Shown: positions 31,901 to 41,069, counted from the first letter of the stretch. The stretch: DNA of 64,000 nucleotides from Haematococcus lacustris (GCA_030144725.1 JASKMD010000008.1:18221574-18285573), one strand, 5' to 3'. Translations and numbers: made by a program. The notes: a model not told the origin generated them from the letters alone.

Positions 31901-33898
31901 GTTGTCAGCCAGGCCCTTATCTTGTGTTGTCAGCCTGACCCAAGCCAGGCGCATGAGTAGAGTTCTTCTCTGTTGTGTTTAGTGGCTTTACCCGCTCGCT
32001 TCGCATAGTCATGGCTCCCCTTGTCCACCTCATGTGGGCACCACCCGTTCATCCATGATTGTAACTGGTCACACTGGTCACATTGCTGCAGCGCCTTGGC
32101 CCTCAACCTAGAGCCTTCATTACATACATAATGGTGTTTTTCTGTTTCTGTTTCACAATTATTGTCTGTGTGGAGTTCCCATGCACATGGCATACACATG
32201 GCATATGCATGGCATACACATGGTCATGGTCGCCTACCACCTACACTGTTGCCTGACCCCGGAGGGCTATGATGTAGAGTTGGCATGACAAACATGCACT
32301 AAGTGTAAACTGATGACAGCTTGTCTGGCACCCGCTTGTACCCCAAGCCTGGGTATTCGCTGCAGCATGTAGGTTGTGCATCGCATGGCACCCTGTCCTC
32401 TCACCCAGGAACACAACGTGCTGCTGGAACTGCCTGGACCCATCCCTGCCCTGCCCTGCCCTGCCCTGTGGGCAGCACTCATTGGCCCCTGCCGCACCCA
32501 CCCCTGCCCACCTCTCCATGCAGTTCTTCTCCCGCCTCTTCAGCCAGCAGCGCACGCGAAGAGCTGGCATTTTCTTCCGCCTGCCCATCTTCCTGGTGGC
32601 TGCCCGCCTCTCCGTGCACCTGCTGTTCAGCGGCCTGTTTGGGCTGTGGACGCAGACAGCAGAGGGAATGGATGCCCTAGAGCAGGTCAGGGGTGAAGGG
32701 AGGAAAGGGGGGCTGGCAGGAGGGCCCTGTAGCGCCTCTTGGTGCACAGTTCATTAGGTGTGAAGATGGTGTTGACGGCCACATGCCAGGGGCTCTTGGC
32801 TGCATGGGACTGGCCCATAGGCCATGACGACCTGCACACAGCAGCAACAGCCACCACCACCACCACCACCACGACGGTTTGTCATGGTAGCAGCTCACCT
32901 GGCAGTGGAGTCATTGTTTGAAGCAGCAATAGCCACCACCACCACCACCACCACCACGGGGTGGGCGCCTAACACTTCACAGCCGTGGATTTCGTGGGCC
33001 ACTGCCACCTTCATGACAGCAACACCAGCAGACCAGCAGGCCGGCACGCTTGCAGGGGTTGCTGATTCATTCATCGCCCTGCACGGGACCTACTGGCCTA
33101 CTAGAAGGCTGCAGCAGGCCTGGACCTGCACAGCCCTAGGACCACATCGAGGCAGCTCTGGCAGCTTTCCTACCCAATGCTCCTACACAATGCTCGTATT
33201 GCATGTCAGCTCATGCATGTGTGAAAGCTCCATGTTCCCAGCAGAAAAGGCTGTTGATGATGTGGAGGGTCATGGGAGCCTAGCCCACAGCCCTGTAGAG
33301 CTTGAGCATCGTCAGCCAGCTGCAACTGCTGCCTGCTGGCCTGTCGGGTGTAGAGCTTCAGCACAGTGGGTCCCCTACTATTACTACAGGGCAGGGGCTG
33401 TGTTATCTGTAATCCGGTTTGTTTGCATGCAGCAAGCATCCGGTACCACTACGTGATTCACTACCCCAACCCGCTTGCGAAGGCCAGGCAATCTATGATG
33501 GCACCTGCTGTGCTCTACTCAGCCTGGGCCTACATTAACCATCCCAGCCTAACCCCCCACAGCCAAGCATCATGGTGACTGCTGCTGTGGTGGCAACTGA
33601 GCTTGAGCATCGTCAGCCAGCTGCAACTCCTGCCTGCTGGCCTGTTGGGTGTGCAGATGGATGCGGCCATAGTGCAGCTGTTTGACCCACATGGCTACAT
33701 GCAGCGCAACCTGTCCATCTTGCAATCCTCCCCAGCGGCTGTGTCCATCATGACCCATCACCCACACAAGGTAAAGGTCCAACATGGTCTCCTCTCCTCC
33801 CCTCCTCCCCTCCTCCCCTCTTCGTAAGCCAGTCGACACCAGCTGCTCATCCGCATCGCTTCTTGCTCCGCCACTAGGCACTCACGCTGCCTAACTGA
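19997..33898 (+). CDS. Long multi-exon gene of unknown identity, introns full of mobile DNA
   Basis: I do not recognise this protein. Well-supported exons are 19997-20122 (MSPRGRRGKAADSVED start), 20268-20393, 22480-22590, 25020-25200, 26091-26216, 26872-26991, 30922-31137, 31385-31622, 32524-32685, 33657-33770 and 33878-33898 (ALTLPN and TGA). Most neighbouring exons agree in phase, and the last five join perfectly. Likely extra exons are 20683-20704 and 24682-24729; phase mismatches before 25020 and 30922 show that small exons are missing. Visible features are a hydrophobic segment in IFFRLPIFLVAARLSVHLLFSG, a Pro/Ala-rich linker and an Arg-rich stretch. It could be two adjacent genes, one starting at 19997 and one ending at 33898. 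Introns hold Fanzor copies F3-F7, nearly all antisense. Confidence 0.5.
20724..20905 (-). repeat. 3' flank of Fanzor copy F3, shared with 30509 and 33364 copies
   Basis: Immediately downstream of the F3 stop (minus sense), this segment recurs nearly unchanged at 30509-30700, and its outer 140 bp at 33364-33502. All three begin abruptly at the same outer border (GGTCCCCTACTATTACTAC), which marks the 3' terminus of the mobile unit. Confidence 0.75.
20906..22372 (-). CDS. Fanzor/TnpB-like RNA-guided nuclease, best copy (F3)
   Basis: An open frame of about 490 codons reads from a low-complexity N-terminal region (AADPPGPSGSSP repeats) through GLDPGAIQAVSAASG (RuvC-I, about 22014-22028), LTRSQVQHDSGLIQAR, QRWNDNIKLELQHLA, ATWDAVWGEYLHPKW, VVFFGNASIGTRGGWG, VVTVDEFRTSSVSSIL (21311-21328), PVRGLMWCP, and WVDRDCNAALNLQR (RuvC-III, 21068-21094) followed by WRPLELCRW. 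The two Asp residues fit the TnpB/Fanzor RuvC site, and the Glu of DEFRTS fits the rearranged glutamate reported for Fanzors. The zinc-finger cysteines expected after DEFRTS are absent (VSSI) and only one follows RGLMW. Such proteins cut DNA guided by an RNA overlapping the gene's 3' end. It lies antisense in an intron of the unknown gene. A possible intron lies near 21590-21680. The N-terminus is incomplete. Confidence 0.8.
   Translation of the reverse strand, partial: HSSPAAGPAADPPGPFGSSPAADPSGSSPAADPPGPSGSSPAAGPAADPSGSSPAADPPGPSGSSPAAADPSDSSQAAEDPSDSSSSNKRTPSDIGSGLADERAFLFDPATQMGMGLDPGAIQAVSAASGMWRADGLLQGFYRSKLTRSQVQHDSGLIQARHNTQRWNDNIKLELQHLAAATPAGTSLVAIQRHVAVTLATWDAVWGEYLHPKWAEQRMRLHGAQEKVLERYFMKVGVPKGRGEGAGPQADDCPPTCDLLGAHVPSSAKDVMRFVCALCAMQLEEDAASMSQQEWGTRKQLVVFFGNASIGTRGGWGAKAVLQACRKVVERPNSGRPTDRLPGKVVTVDEFRTSSVSSILNSPQPCEEELDRSKPTRLEGWKPKPGQVQDRLLRSAWSKRFEAPVRGLMWCPWLAQATPGKLGKWVDRDCNAALNLQRAGESKWRPLELCRWQHRGRLPAQGKEYPALGFKMLRERAPKAQAQQPVAQ
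22142..22372. repeat. GC-rich minisatellite inside F3 N-terminal coding region
   Basis: Tandem units of roughly 30-33 bp (gctgctgggctgctgcc plus gaggggccagggggg variants) encode the AADPPGPSGSSP repeats on the minus strand. Confidence 0.8.
23257..24290 (-). pseudogene. Fanzor-family N-terminal half (copy F4)
   Basis: Minus-strand pieces read PPGKQREERRAEWKTQRRQ (about 24190-24122), then a segment FIKVPGAAVLRGCKK...LVGYPTPGYA (about 24005-23850), an acidic DPEAEPEAEPEPAP tract, PTGPPMPLDCEDPVMVQQL, and NKHFILKPAFDDPSNQELLAKL...GDHNTISHHSMQLAVAM ending near 23257. The same order occurs in F5, which links them as one family. No RuvC part follows; instead a host exon (22480-22590) separates it from F3, so F3 and F4 are separate truncated insertions. 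Short tandem repeats with core GTGCGGGGACA lie at 24050-24100. Confidence 0.55.
24305..24450 (+). repeat. Interspersed repeat, partner at 25620-25760
   Basis: Both copies share GGCTCTTGCT, GGCATTGCGCCACTAGGCTCAT and an ending in CACCTCCAAAGGGCA-type units, separated by about 1.3 kb within introns of the unknown gene. Confidence 0.6.
25443..25612 (+). repeat. Fanzor 3'-flank-related repeat, partner at 32085-32255
   Basis: Shares TTGGCCCTCAACCTAGAGCC, the ACATGGCATACACATGG series and CGCCTACCACCTACACT with 32085-32255. The last part also matches the 3' flank of F5 and F8 (28010-28060 and 34610-34640). Confidence 0.6.
25620..25760 (+). repeat. Interspersed repeat, partner at 24305-24450
   Basis: Second copy of the repeat at 24305. 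It follows directly after the 25443-25612 repeat, so the two may be parts of one larger old insertion. Confidence 0.55.
27048..27186 (+). repeat. 13-bp minisatellite (CACCTCCAAAGGG)n
   Basis: About ten and a half perfect tandem copies of a 13-bp unit. Shorter versions occur at 24437-24512 and 25732-25760. It follows exon 26872-26991 of the unknown gene by about 55 bp. Confidence 0.9.
27874..28137 (-). other. Conserved 3' flank of Fanzor copy F5, candidate guide-RNA region
   Basis: This 264-bp noncoding segment directly follows the F5 stop codon (minus sense) and is conserved with 34459-34722 after the F8 stop. It holds a long inverted repeat (CCATTTGAGCCGG at 27901-27913 against CCGACTCAAATGG at 27970-27982) enclosing an inner hairpin CCACTAG/CTAGTGG. 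Both copies end at the same outer border (CAGCCCCCTTGTCCC). In Fanzor/TnpB loci the guide RNA spans the gene's 3' end and flank. That function is inferred here. Confidence 0.5.
28138..29832 (-). pseudogene. Fanzor-family copy F5, internally deleted and mutated
   Basis: Read on the minus strand: a basic first exon MAKDRRKGSDKHKKDPGKK (from 29832), SPQGKQRQERRDGWNTRRRQ, FIKVPEGAVLRGCKKTRRKL...LVGYPTTGYA, an acidic CDSDSESEPEPEP tract, PTGPPLPLDCQDPVIL, MPVFEDPSNQALLAKLQDLG...GDANTIDAHSMQLAVAMQ, then a unique segment with MACGYGINAKSSELQAAHL, and finally PQPGRWLDRNCNAALNMQRIGES...YPGLGYKRLRDKPP with stop at 28138-28140. The RuvC-I and DEFRTS parts are deleted, the RuvC-III Asp is Asn (28306-28332), and frames shift near 29030. 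It shows the domain order of the whole family. Confidence 0.6.
29539..29606. repeat. 16-17-bp tandem repeat with core GTGCGGGGACACRA
   Basis: Four near-identical units within the putative intron of F5; a degenerate set lies at the same relative place in F4 (24050-24100), so it is an inherited part of the element. Confidence 0.8.
30509..30767 (-). repeat. 3'-terminal fragment of an F3-type Fanzor element (F6)
   Basis: This 259-bp segment is almost identical to 20727-20985: the 3' flank plus the last roughly 20 codons of the F3 reading frame (LGFKMLRERAPKAQAQQP). It stops abruptly at 30767, as expected from truncation. Confidence 0.8.
32085..32365 (-). repeat. 3'-terminal fragment of an F5/F8-type Fanzor element (F9)
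   Basis: Combines the 25443-type repeat with the F8 3' flank (GTAGAGTTGGCATGACAA, GCACTAAGTGTAAACTGATGACAGC) and a short stretch that on the minus strand resembles the F8 C-terminus (YPGLGYKR-like). It is decayed. Confidence 0.5.
33364..33502 (-). repeat. Outermost 3' end of an F3-type Fanzor element (F7)
   Basis: Matches 20724-20865 with very few changes and starts at the same outer border. At 33503 it switches to sequence shared with 27199-27270, so two repeats have been joined here. Confidence 0.75.
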
Positions 33899-33988
33899 AC
33901 AGCAGCAATGTAGTGGCATTGTGTACCGTCAATCGGCGTTGTGGTGATCGTTGTTAACGTCTGCGTTTGTACTGTCGCCTGCTGCATC

Positions 33989-34342
33989 ATGCAGAGCCAC
34001 GAAAATGAGCGCTCGCACTTTTCCGATGTGTCTCCCACGCTTCGAGCGGCTTTGCCGGAGCCGGCGTCCGCGGAAGCGCGCCGTCTGCTGCTCGCAGGGC
34101 AGCACGCGGAAGCGGCCCGTGCACTTGCTGGGAGGCAGCGTAGCCGAGGGCAGGCTGCGGCGCAAGCGTTACCGCAAGGTAACGGAGAGGCATCATGTAC
34201 ACCCACCACGTGTAGCGTGCTGAAGACGCGGCTGAACAAGGCGCAGCAAGCGCTGCTGTACAACGAGGCTGTCACGGCTACAGCAGCTGGAAGGGATAAG
34301 TCCCAAGATATAGGTGGCCACCCCACTGCTCCTGAACACTGA
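33989..34342 (+). CDS. Hypothetical protein, possible first exon(s) of a gene
   Basis: A 117-codon frame starts MQSHENERSHFSDVSPTLRAALPEP and continues ARRLLLAGQHAEAARALAGRQR, which reads as an amphipathic Ala/Arg helix region. VLKTRLNKAQQALLYNEAV follows in the same frame. A GTAACG at 34180 and an AG at 34215 could bound a tiny intron, but the frame is open through it. The start is 91 bp past the stop of the unknown gene. No homology was recognised. The Fanzor copy F8 follows at 34459, so a longer gene may have been cut off. Confidence 0.4.
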   Translation: MQSHENERSHFSDVSPTLRAALPEPASAEARRLLLAGQHAEAARALAGRQRSRGQAAAQALPQGNGEASCTPTTCSVLKTRLNKAQQALLYNEAVTATAAGRDKSQDIGGHPTAPEH

Positions 34343-34458
34343 CAGGCAGAGGCAGACGACGTGCATTCCAAGTTGGCAACATGGATAAGATCGCCATGCT
34401 GATGTATTACTGAGACTACCAGTACGTGACACATGATGTAGAGGGATTCATTATACTG

Positions 34459-34722
34459 CAGCCCCCTTGTCCCTCACTAGGGCCTCCATTTGAGCCGGAC
34501 CAGTAGTGGCCACTAGCAGCCACTAGCGGGAATATACTAGTAGGCAATAGTGGCCCGACTCAAATGGTGTTATTGGGCTGTGTGGAGTAAACCCAGTGCA
34601 CATGGCACATGAGCGCCTACCACCTACATTATTGCCTGACCCATTAGGGCTGTCGTGTAGAGTTGGCATGACAAGGCATGCACTAATGTAAGCTAATGAC
34701 AGCTCAGATGGAGGGGCACACA
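34459..34722 (-). other. Conserved 3' flank of Fanzor copy F8, candidate guide-RNA region
   Basis: Counterpart of 27874-28137, with the same outer border (CAGCCCCCTTGTCCC) and the same nested inverted repeats (CCATTTGAGCCGG near 34486-34498 against CCGACTCAAATGG). Most differences between the two copies are single-base. Confidence 0.5.
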
Positions 34723-35269
34723 CTACTGTGCCGCAGCAGGCTGCTGCTGCTGCTGGGCCTTGGGTGGCTTGCCTCGCAGCCGCTTGTACCCCAAGCCAGG
34801 GTACTCCTTGCCATTGGCTGGCAGAGCTCCCTGGTCTGGCCAGTAGCACAGCTCCAGCGGGCGCCACTTACTCTCCCCAATGCGCTGCATGTTCAGCGCT
34901 GCATTGCAGTCCCTGTCCAGCCACCTGCCTGGCTGTGGGGCTGGCTTGGCTTTGGCAGCCTTGCCCTTGGCCTTGCCTTTGCCCTTGGTGGGCTCAGCTG
35001 CCTGCTCAGCCTCAGTGCGCTTGCTGCGCTTGGCTGGCGGGGGATTGCTGGGCCCTGGCTCTGAGGCTGCTGGCTGTGTGGCTGACTGGCTCCCTCCTGG
35101 GGCCTGTGGGGGCTTGCGTGGGGTTACTACTGGGCACCACATCAGGCCCCGCACTGGCTGGTCACGCCGCCCACACGTTGCCCACAGTCGGCTAGGGACA
35201 CGAACCTTTAAGTTTCTTTCCCGGGTCCTTCTTGTGCTTGTCGCTACCCTTCCGCTTATCCTTAGCCAT
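34723..35269 (-). pseudogene. Fanzor-family copy F8, large internal deletion
   Basis: Minus strand: first exon MAKDKRKGSDKHKKDPGKK (ATG 35267-35269), then a jump to VRGLMWCPVVTP, a Lys-rich linker (KRSKRTEAEQ, KGKGKAKGKAAK), GRWLDRDCNAALNMQRIGESKWRPLELCYW and YPGLGYKRLRGKPPKA, stop 34723-34725. The RuvC-III Asp is intact, but everything from the first exon to just before RGLMWCP is missing. Upstream of the ATG the frame KLLEKATARLNAHRV is conserved with F5. Confidence 0.6.
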
Positions 35270-35352
35270 CACGCGATGCGCATTGAGACGGGCGGTGGCC
35301 TTTTCAAGCAACTTGGGTCCACCTCCTCTCAGGCGCTCCCAACTGTTTAAAA

Positions 35353-36130
35353 ATGACAGGAAACCGACCCCTGGTAGTAGGACGGCTGTAACTCTGCACT
35401 CGCTGCGCCAAATATTATGCTAGATGATTCACAATGTAGCCAACCCGGCCAGCTACCTTTCGACCATCCAGAATAGTTTTACACTCAGTAGGTCGTGCAC
35501 AGCAAAGCATCAAAGTTGGTGACTCAAATTTGAGCCGTTGCGGAGCATGCAGTCATCGCTACGACCGCCCGCGTCGCTGAGGCTGCTCTACGTGAGCGTG
35601 CGCGTCGACAGCAGCAGTCGGATCGGAGAACGATCATGGGAATGTGACACCGGGCCCACCTCCCCCCCATACCTGGAGGGCAATGCCACAGCTCGACCAT
35701 TTTGATTTACAGCATGCTACTTACTAGGTTAAGTCAGGCGGCCCCAACATTCAAAAAATGACAGGAAACCGACCCCTGGTAGTAGGACGGCTGTAACTCT
35801 GCACTCACTACGCCAAATATTATGCTAGTTGGCTCACAATGTAGGCAACCCAGCCAGCTACCTTTCACCCATCCAGAATAGTTATCCAGTCAGTAGGCCG
35901 TGCACAGCAAAGCTTCAAAGTTACTAATTCAAATTTGAGCCACAGCGAGGCATGCAGTCATCGCTTCGACCGCCCGCGCCGCTTAGGCTGCTCTACATAG
36001 CATGCGCGTCGGAAGCAGCAGTCGGATCGGAAAGCGGATGCGGGAATGTGGCACTGAGCCCACCTCCTACCCATACCTGGAGGGCAATGCCACAGCTCGA
36101 CCATTTGGACTTACAACGTGCTACTTACTA
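35353..36130. repeat. Two tandem copies of a ~405-bp noncoding repeat
   Basis: ATGACAGGAAACCGACCCCT occurs at 35353 and again at 35758, and the following 370 bp match with scattered changes (CACAATGTAG, AGTCATCGCT, ACCTGGAGGGCAATGCCACA). No ORF was found. Confidence 0.85.
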
Positions 36131-36133
36131 GGT

Positions 36134-37938
36134 TAAGCTCCTCTAAGACAGTGTTACAAACGCTCATACTCAGATAAGCCATACTCTCACTTTGGTCTGT
36201 GACCCTTAACTCCCTTAGCCAATCTCAGGGCCAGAGCCATGCAGTCAGTCACACAACTCCACACCACAGAGTTTGGACTCGGCTCCTCTGAGAGTTACAC
36301 TCCCCTACATGCCATCCACCTGCGTGCAAAGTTTCATAGCTCAACTGCCACCCCACAGCCCCGTGGCCTTATTTCTGCCTGGTGACCATGATGTAACTTT
36401 GACGATGTCAAACTCATAGAGGCCTGTGTTGTTAGTTTTGCGGTTTGTTTCAAGAGATCCGCCAATGAGTAAAGAACAACAATTCTATGTCGCTTTTCCT
36501 CTAGGTGCAACGGGTGCAACACGGTGAAGGGCACAGTGGAGGGGGGGGGGGGTGTACCCCGGTGCTACCTTCGTGTGCGCCGACCCAAATGATGTGTTCG
36601 GCGAGAAGCGAAGATAGATTATGCTTCACCGGCCCCGTCTAGGTGCCCTGCACGCCCGGCAGGCATCGCGTTGGGTGTCAGCCGGACATTCCATTTGTGC
36701 ACAACCAGCTCACTACGCAAGGTAGATGGGTTCCCTGCGATGTGGCTCACCGTGCCAAGGAGACCCGTCTCGCCGCTGTGATTTGTTCGCGGGCACATGT
36801 AGCAGTACACGAGCAAAGACTCCAATGGCTAGCGCTGATGGTCAGATTACGCGGACTAACTCGTGACTGCCAATGTGCTAAACGCTATTGAAAACGGTGC
36901 AGTATTGAGAGAGAATCTGCATGAACATTACCAACCCCATGTTGGGGCCGCCTGAGGTTAAGGTCCTCTAGGAAACTGTTACAAACGCTCATACTCAGAT
37001 AAGCCAAACGCTCACTTTGGTCAGTGACCCTCAACTCCCTTAGCCGATTTCAGGGCCAGGGCCATGCAGTCAGTCACACAGCTCCACACCATGACCGAGT
37101 TTTGACTCGGCTCCTCTGAGAGTTACACTCCCCTACATGCCATCCACCTGCGTGCAAAGTTTCATAGCTCAACTGCCACCCCACAGTGGTGCTCTGGGAG
37201 GGGTGGGCTGGGAGGGGTGGGCTGGGAGGGGGTGGGCTTGGGGAGGGGGCGAGGGGAAGGGCTGGGAGGGGGTGGGCAGGCTCAATGAGGTGGGCTCCTG
37301 CAATGATGGGTGGAGGGGGGGCGGGCATGGTGGGTTGTTGCATGCCGTGGCCTAGAACCTGCCTAGTGAACATGATGTAACTTTGAAGCTGTCAAACTGA
37401 ACGAGGCCTGGGCTGTTTGTTGTGCGGTTTGTTTCACGAGATGCCTTAACGGGTCAAGAACAAACATTTCATGTCGCTTTTTCTCTAGGTGCAACGGTTG
37501 CAACACAGTGGAGGACACAGTGGAGGAGGGGGGGTGTAACCCGGTGATACCTTAGTGAGCGCCGACCCAATTGATGTATTCGGCGAGGAGCGAACATGAG
37601 ACGATGCTTCAATCACCCCGTCAAGGTGCCCTGCACGCCCGGCAGACATCGCGTTGGGTGTCAGCCGGACATTCCACTTGTGCACAACCAGCTCACTACG
37701 CTAGGTAGATGGGGCCACAGCGATGCGGCTCACCGTGCCAAGGAGACCCGTCTCGCCGCTGTGAATTGTTCGCGGGCACATGTGGCAGTACGCGAGCAAA
37801 GACTCCAATGGCTAGCGCTGATGGTCAGATTACGCGGACTAAACCGTGGCTGCCAATGTGACAAACGCTATTGAAAACGAAGCGGTATTCAGAGAGTAGT
37901 TGCATGAACATTACTAACCCCATGTTGGGGCGGCCTGA
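36134..37938. repeat. Two tandem copies of a ~0.8-1.0-kb noncoding repeat
   Basis: The unit 36134-36952 is repeated at 36958-37938, with an extra G-rich stretch (37190-37340) in the second copy. Shared blocks include GTTACAAACGCTCATACTCA, CCGGACATTCCA and ACGCGGACTAA. The first 250 bp of each resemble the right ends of the CACTA-like elements (44540-44790, 61500-61775), so these are probably remains of related transposons. Confidence 0.75.
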
Positions 37939-38440
37939 CCTCCTCATCAGGTGTCCCCAACTAACAGAAAACCTACCCCTGGTAATCAAAACGACGCCGC
38001 GTCCCAGCCACGTGGTCTCTAATAATGCTACGCACATCCCCGGATAGAGCACTCTGTCAGCTACGGGGTGAAGCGTGTTGTATTAATTCCCGTGCATTGT
38101 GCTGGGTGCTATGGCGGCTCAAATCTCAACAATCAAATTCATGCGTGTATTGCTCATGCGGGCCTCGCCGCAATCGACCGCCGCGACCGGCGTGGTCCAA
38201 TAGCCCCTGCAAACAGTCAGGGACAGTCGCCGCGGTAAAAACGGTCATCACGGCATGCCAAACAGATGCAACTGAGCAGTACAAGGTGTTTAGGCCATTG
38301 CTCAGTTACCTTGCTGGGCAGGTTGGGTCCGATCCCTCACGCCCCCCTTGCGCTTGCGTGTCGAGCTCGTGTTCATCTCCGTTGTTGTCCCATGCTGCTC
38401 CTTAGGTGCAACAACAAGTGGAGGGGTGAGCAACCCTAGG

Positions 38441-38612
38441 GCTGCACCAGCACCAGCTGCCAGCTGCTGCCAGGGGGGTGCAGCAGGAGGGGGGGGCATG
38501 TCAGGGGCAGCACCAGCACCAGCTGCCAGCTGCTGCCAGGGGGGTGCAGCAGGAGGGGGGGGCAGGTCAGGGGCAGCACCCGCACCAGCTGCCAGCTGCT
38601 GCCAGGGGGGTG
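38441..38612. repeat. 72-bp G/C-rich tandem repeat, about 2.4 copies
   Basis: Units built around CACCAGCTGCCAGCTGCTGCC and GGGGGGTGCAGCAGGAGGGG. The minus-strand frame (PPWQQLAAGAGAAPD repeats) is a by-product. Confidence 0.8.
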
Positions 38613-39001
38613 CAGGGTCCAGGCGGTCGGAGTAGGCTAGGGCCAGGGGGCGACATTGAGAGGGGCTGGGAGGGGGTGGGAAGGGGTGGGAGGGGGTGGG
38701 AAGGGTTGGCGGGGCAGTGAGGGGGCAGTGAGGGGGTGGGAGGGGCTGGGAGGCTTCTGCGTGGGCTGGGAGGTGGTGGGGCTGCAAGGGGGTGCGAGGG
38801 GGCAGGGTCCAGGCGGTCGGAGTAGGCTAGTCAATTCTGCAAGGCAGAGCTCTCGCGCCGATTAAGGCCGGAAGTCGCCTACGTCATTTCTTCCCGGGAG
38901 GCGTACTGCAGATAGCCCCAGGAAAGGCCGACTCATCGCCGTTGTAATCGTTGAAAAACTCAAAGTTGCTGCGATGTTATAACTATTTGAAAAATCGCCC
39001 G

Positions 39002-39478
39002 ACCCTGTACCGGGTCCTACTGACCCGTTACAGGGTCCTAGGCCACAGGGTTCTGCCGCACGGCTACAGGGTCCTGCGACACATTCTCACAGGGTTCTGC
39101 CGCACGGCTACAGGGTTTTGCGACACGTTCTCACAGGGTCCTGCCGCACGGCTACAGGGTTTTGCGACACGTTCTCACAGGGTTTTGCCGCACGGCTACA
39201 GGGTCCTGCGACACTTTCTCACAGGGTTCTGCCGCACGGCTACAGGGTTTTGCGACACTTTCTCACAGGGTTTTGCCGCACGGCTACAGGGTCCTGCGAC
39301 ACTTTCTCACAGGGTTCTGCCGCACGGCTACAGGGTTTTGCGACACGTTCTCACAGGGTTCTGCCGCACGGCTACAGGGTCCTACGACACATTCTCACAG
39401 GGTCCTGCCGCACAGCTACAGGTTCCTACGACACACGTTCACAGGGTCCTGCCACACGCCTACAGGGTCCTGCCACAA
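39002..39478 (+). repeat. Left subterminal array, 44-bp units, ACAGGGT orientation
   Basis: About eleven 44-bp units, each made of two ~22-bp halves (ACAGGGTTCTGCCGCACGGC and ACAGGGTCCTGCGACACNTT-type). Long open frames across it (GFCRTATGSCDTFSQG) only reflect the repeat length. Confidence 0.95.
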
Positions 39479-39744
39479 CGTATGCAACGACGCCCGAACA
39501 CCTTGCAACACCACAACAAACGGCATGTATTGCTGGTGCTAAGCACATGCATTGATGGAAGGTGACAACACCACACAACAACACCACACAACATCACTAC
39601 AACAACAACACAACGACTCATGCATTGCTCACCACCTATGCCATGTGTACAACCACAAGGACTGGTTGCACCTCATTGCTATGGGCTAACACCTCATCAC
39701 GGGACTGCTAAGCACTTTGCCTTGCTGTCTATGCCCCATGGCAC

Positions 39745-40055
39745 CAAATCAGGCTGGGCTAGGCTAGGCTGGGCTAGCCTGGGGTAGGCTAGGCTAGGGT
39801 AGGCTAGGGTAGGCTAGCCTAGGCAAGGCTAGCCTGGGGTAGGCTAGGCTAGGCTAGGCTGGCGTAGGCTGGGTTAGGCTTGGCTCCAGGTTGCCCACTC
39901 CTGGTTGCCCGCTCCAGGCTGCCCGCTTCAGGCTGCCCGCTCTAGGCTGCCCGCTCCAGGCTGCCCGCTCCAGGCTGCCCGCTCCATGCTGCCCGCTCCA
40001 TGCTGCCCACTCCGGGCTGCCCGCTCCAGGCTGCCCGCTCCATGCTGCTACGCCA
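39745..40055. repeat. Simple arrays GGCTA-type and CTGCCCGCTCCAGG-type
   Basis: 39745-39890 is a degenerate (GGCTAGGCTA)n/(GGGTAGGCTA)n array; 39890-40055 holds about eleven units of GCTGCCCGCTCCAG. Both lie inside the non-autonomous element. Confidence 0.9.
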
Positions 40056-40615
40056 AGGGCTGCTGGGTGCCATTGGGTGGGGGAGAGGAGAGAAGAGGGG
40101 AGGAGGGGAGGAGGGGAGGAGGGTAGGTAGGTGGCAGACTCGGAAGTGGTGGTGGTGGGCTTGGGCAGGGAAGGGGGAAGGGGGAAGGGGGCAAGGGGCA
40201 GCAGTGTGACCATCAGACCTGCGGCAGCAAGAGGCATCCTTGCATTTAGGCTTGGCATTGGGGACCACTCATGTGCAGGGACTGGCCACTTACAGTTATG
40301 CTCCATGTCACGACGCCGGGGGAGGGTACGGGGTACGAGGAGGGTACGGTCCTTGCTGGCTCCTTGTTGGTTGCTGCTCTACCGCCATGCTTGCAATCAA
40401 CCCGGCCATGCTTCACCTGCCATGCTCCAGCTGTCGACAACTGCAATCAAACATCAGCCAGCAAGCAGATGGATTAGGACATGCATGACCAGAACCGGGC
40501 AGGCTAGGCTGACACCTCCCAAGCATGTGCACTCACCGGAAGTCCTGGCTGCCGCTCCAAGCGCCTCCTACCTGCTGCTCTTGGCTGCTACTCTTGCTTT
40601 CTGCTCATGGCTGCA

Positions 40616-41069
40616 GGGGAGGGGAGGGGAGGGGAGGGGAGGGGAGGGGAGGGGAGGGGAGGGGAGGGGAGGGGAGGGGAGGGGAGGGGAGGGGAGGGGA
40701 GGGGAGGGGAGGGGAGGGGAGGGGAGGGGAGGGGAGGGGAGGGGAGGGGAGGGGAGGGGAGGGGAGGGGAGGGGAGGGGAGGGGAGGGGAGGGGAGGGGA
40801 GGGGAGGGGAGGGGAGGGGAGGGGAGGGGAGGGGAGGGGAGGGGAGGGGAGGGGAGGGGAGGGGAGGGGAGGGGAGGGGAGGGGAGGGGAGGGGAGGGGA
40901 GGGGAGGGGAGGGGAGGGGAGGGGAGGGGAGGGGAGGGGAGGGGAGGGGAGGGGAGGGGAGGGGAGGGGAGGGGAGGGGAGGGGAGGGGAGGGGAGGGGA
41001 GGGGAGGGGAGGGGAGGGGAGGGGAGGGGAGGGGAGGGGAGGGGAGGGGAGGGGAGGGGAGGGGAGGGG
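40616..41069 (+). repeat. (GGGGA)n satellite, ~454 bp, about 90 perfect copies
   Basis: Uninterrupted GGGGA pentamers with no visible base change, inside the non-autonomous element. The frames in all phases (GRGGE, PLPSP) are not genes. Its purity suggests recent expansion or an assembly-length uncertainty. Confidence 0.98.

Noticed and set aside
38302..38787. Pro-rich 161-codon minus-strand frame
   Set aside because: It consists of a 72-bp minisatellite and G-rich simple sequence, with no recognisable domain.
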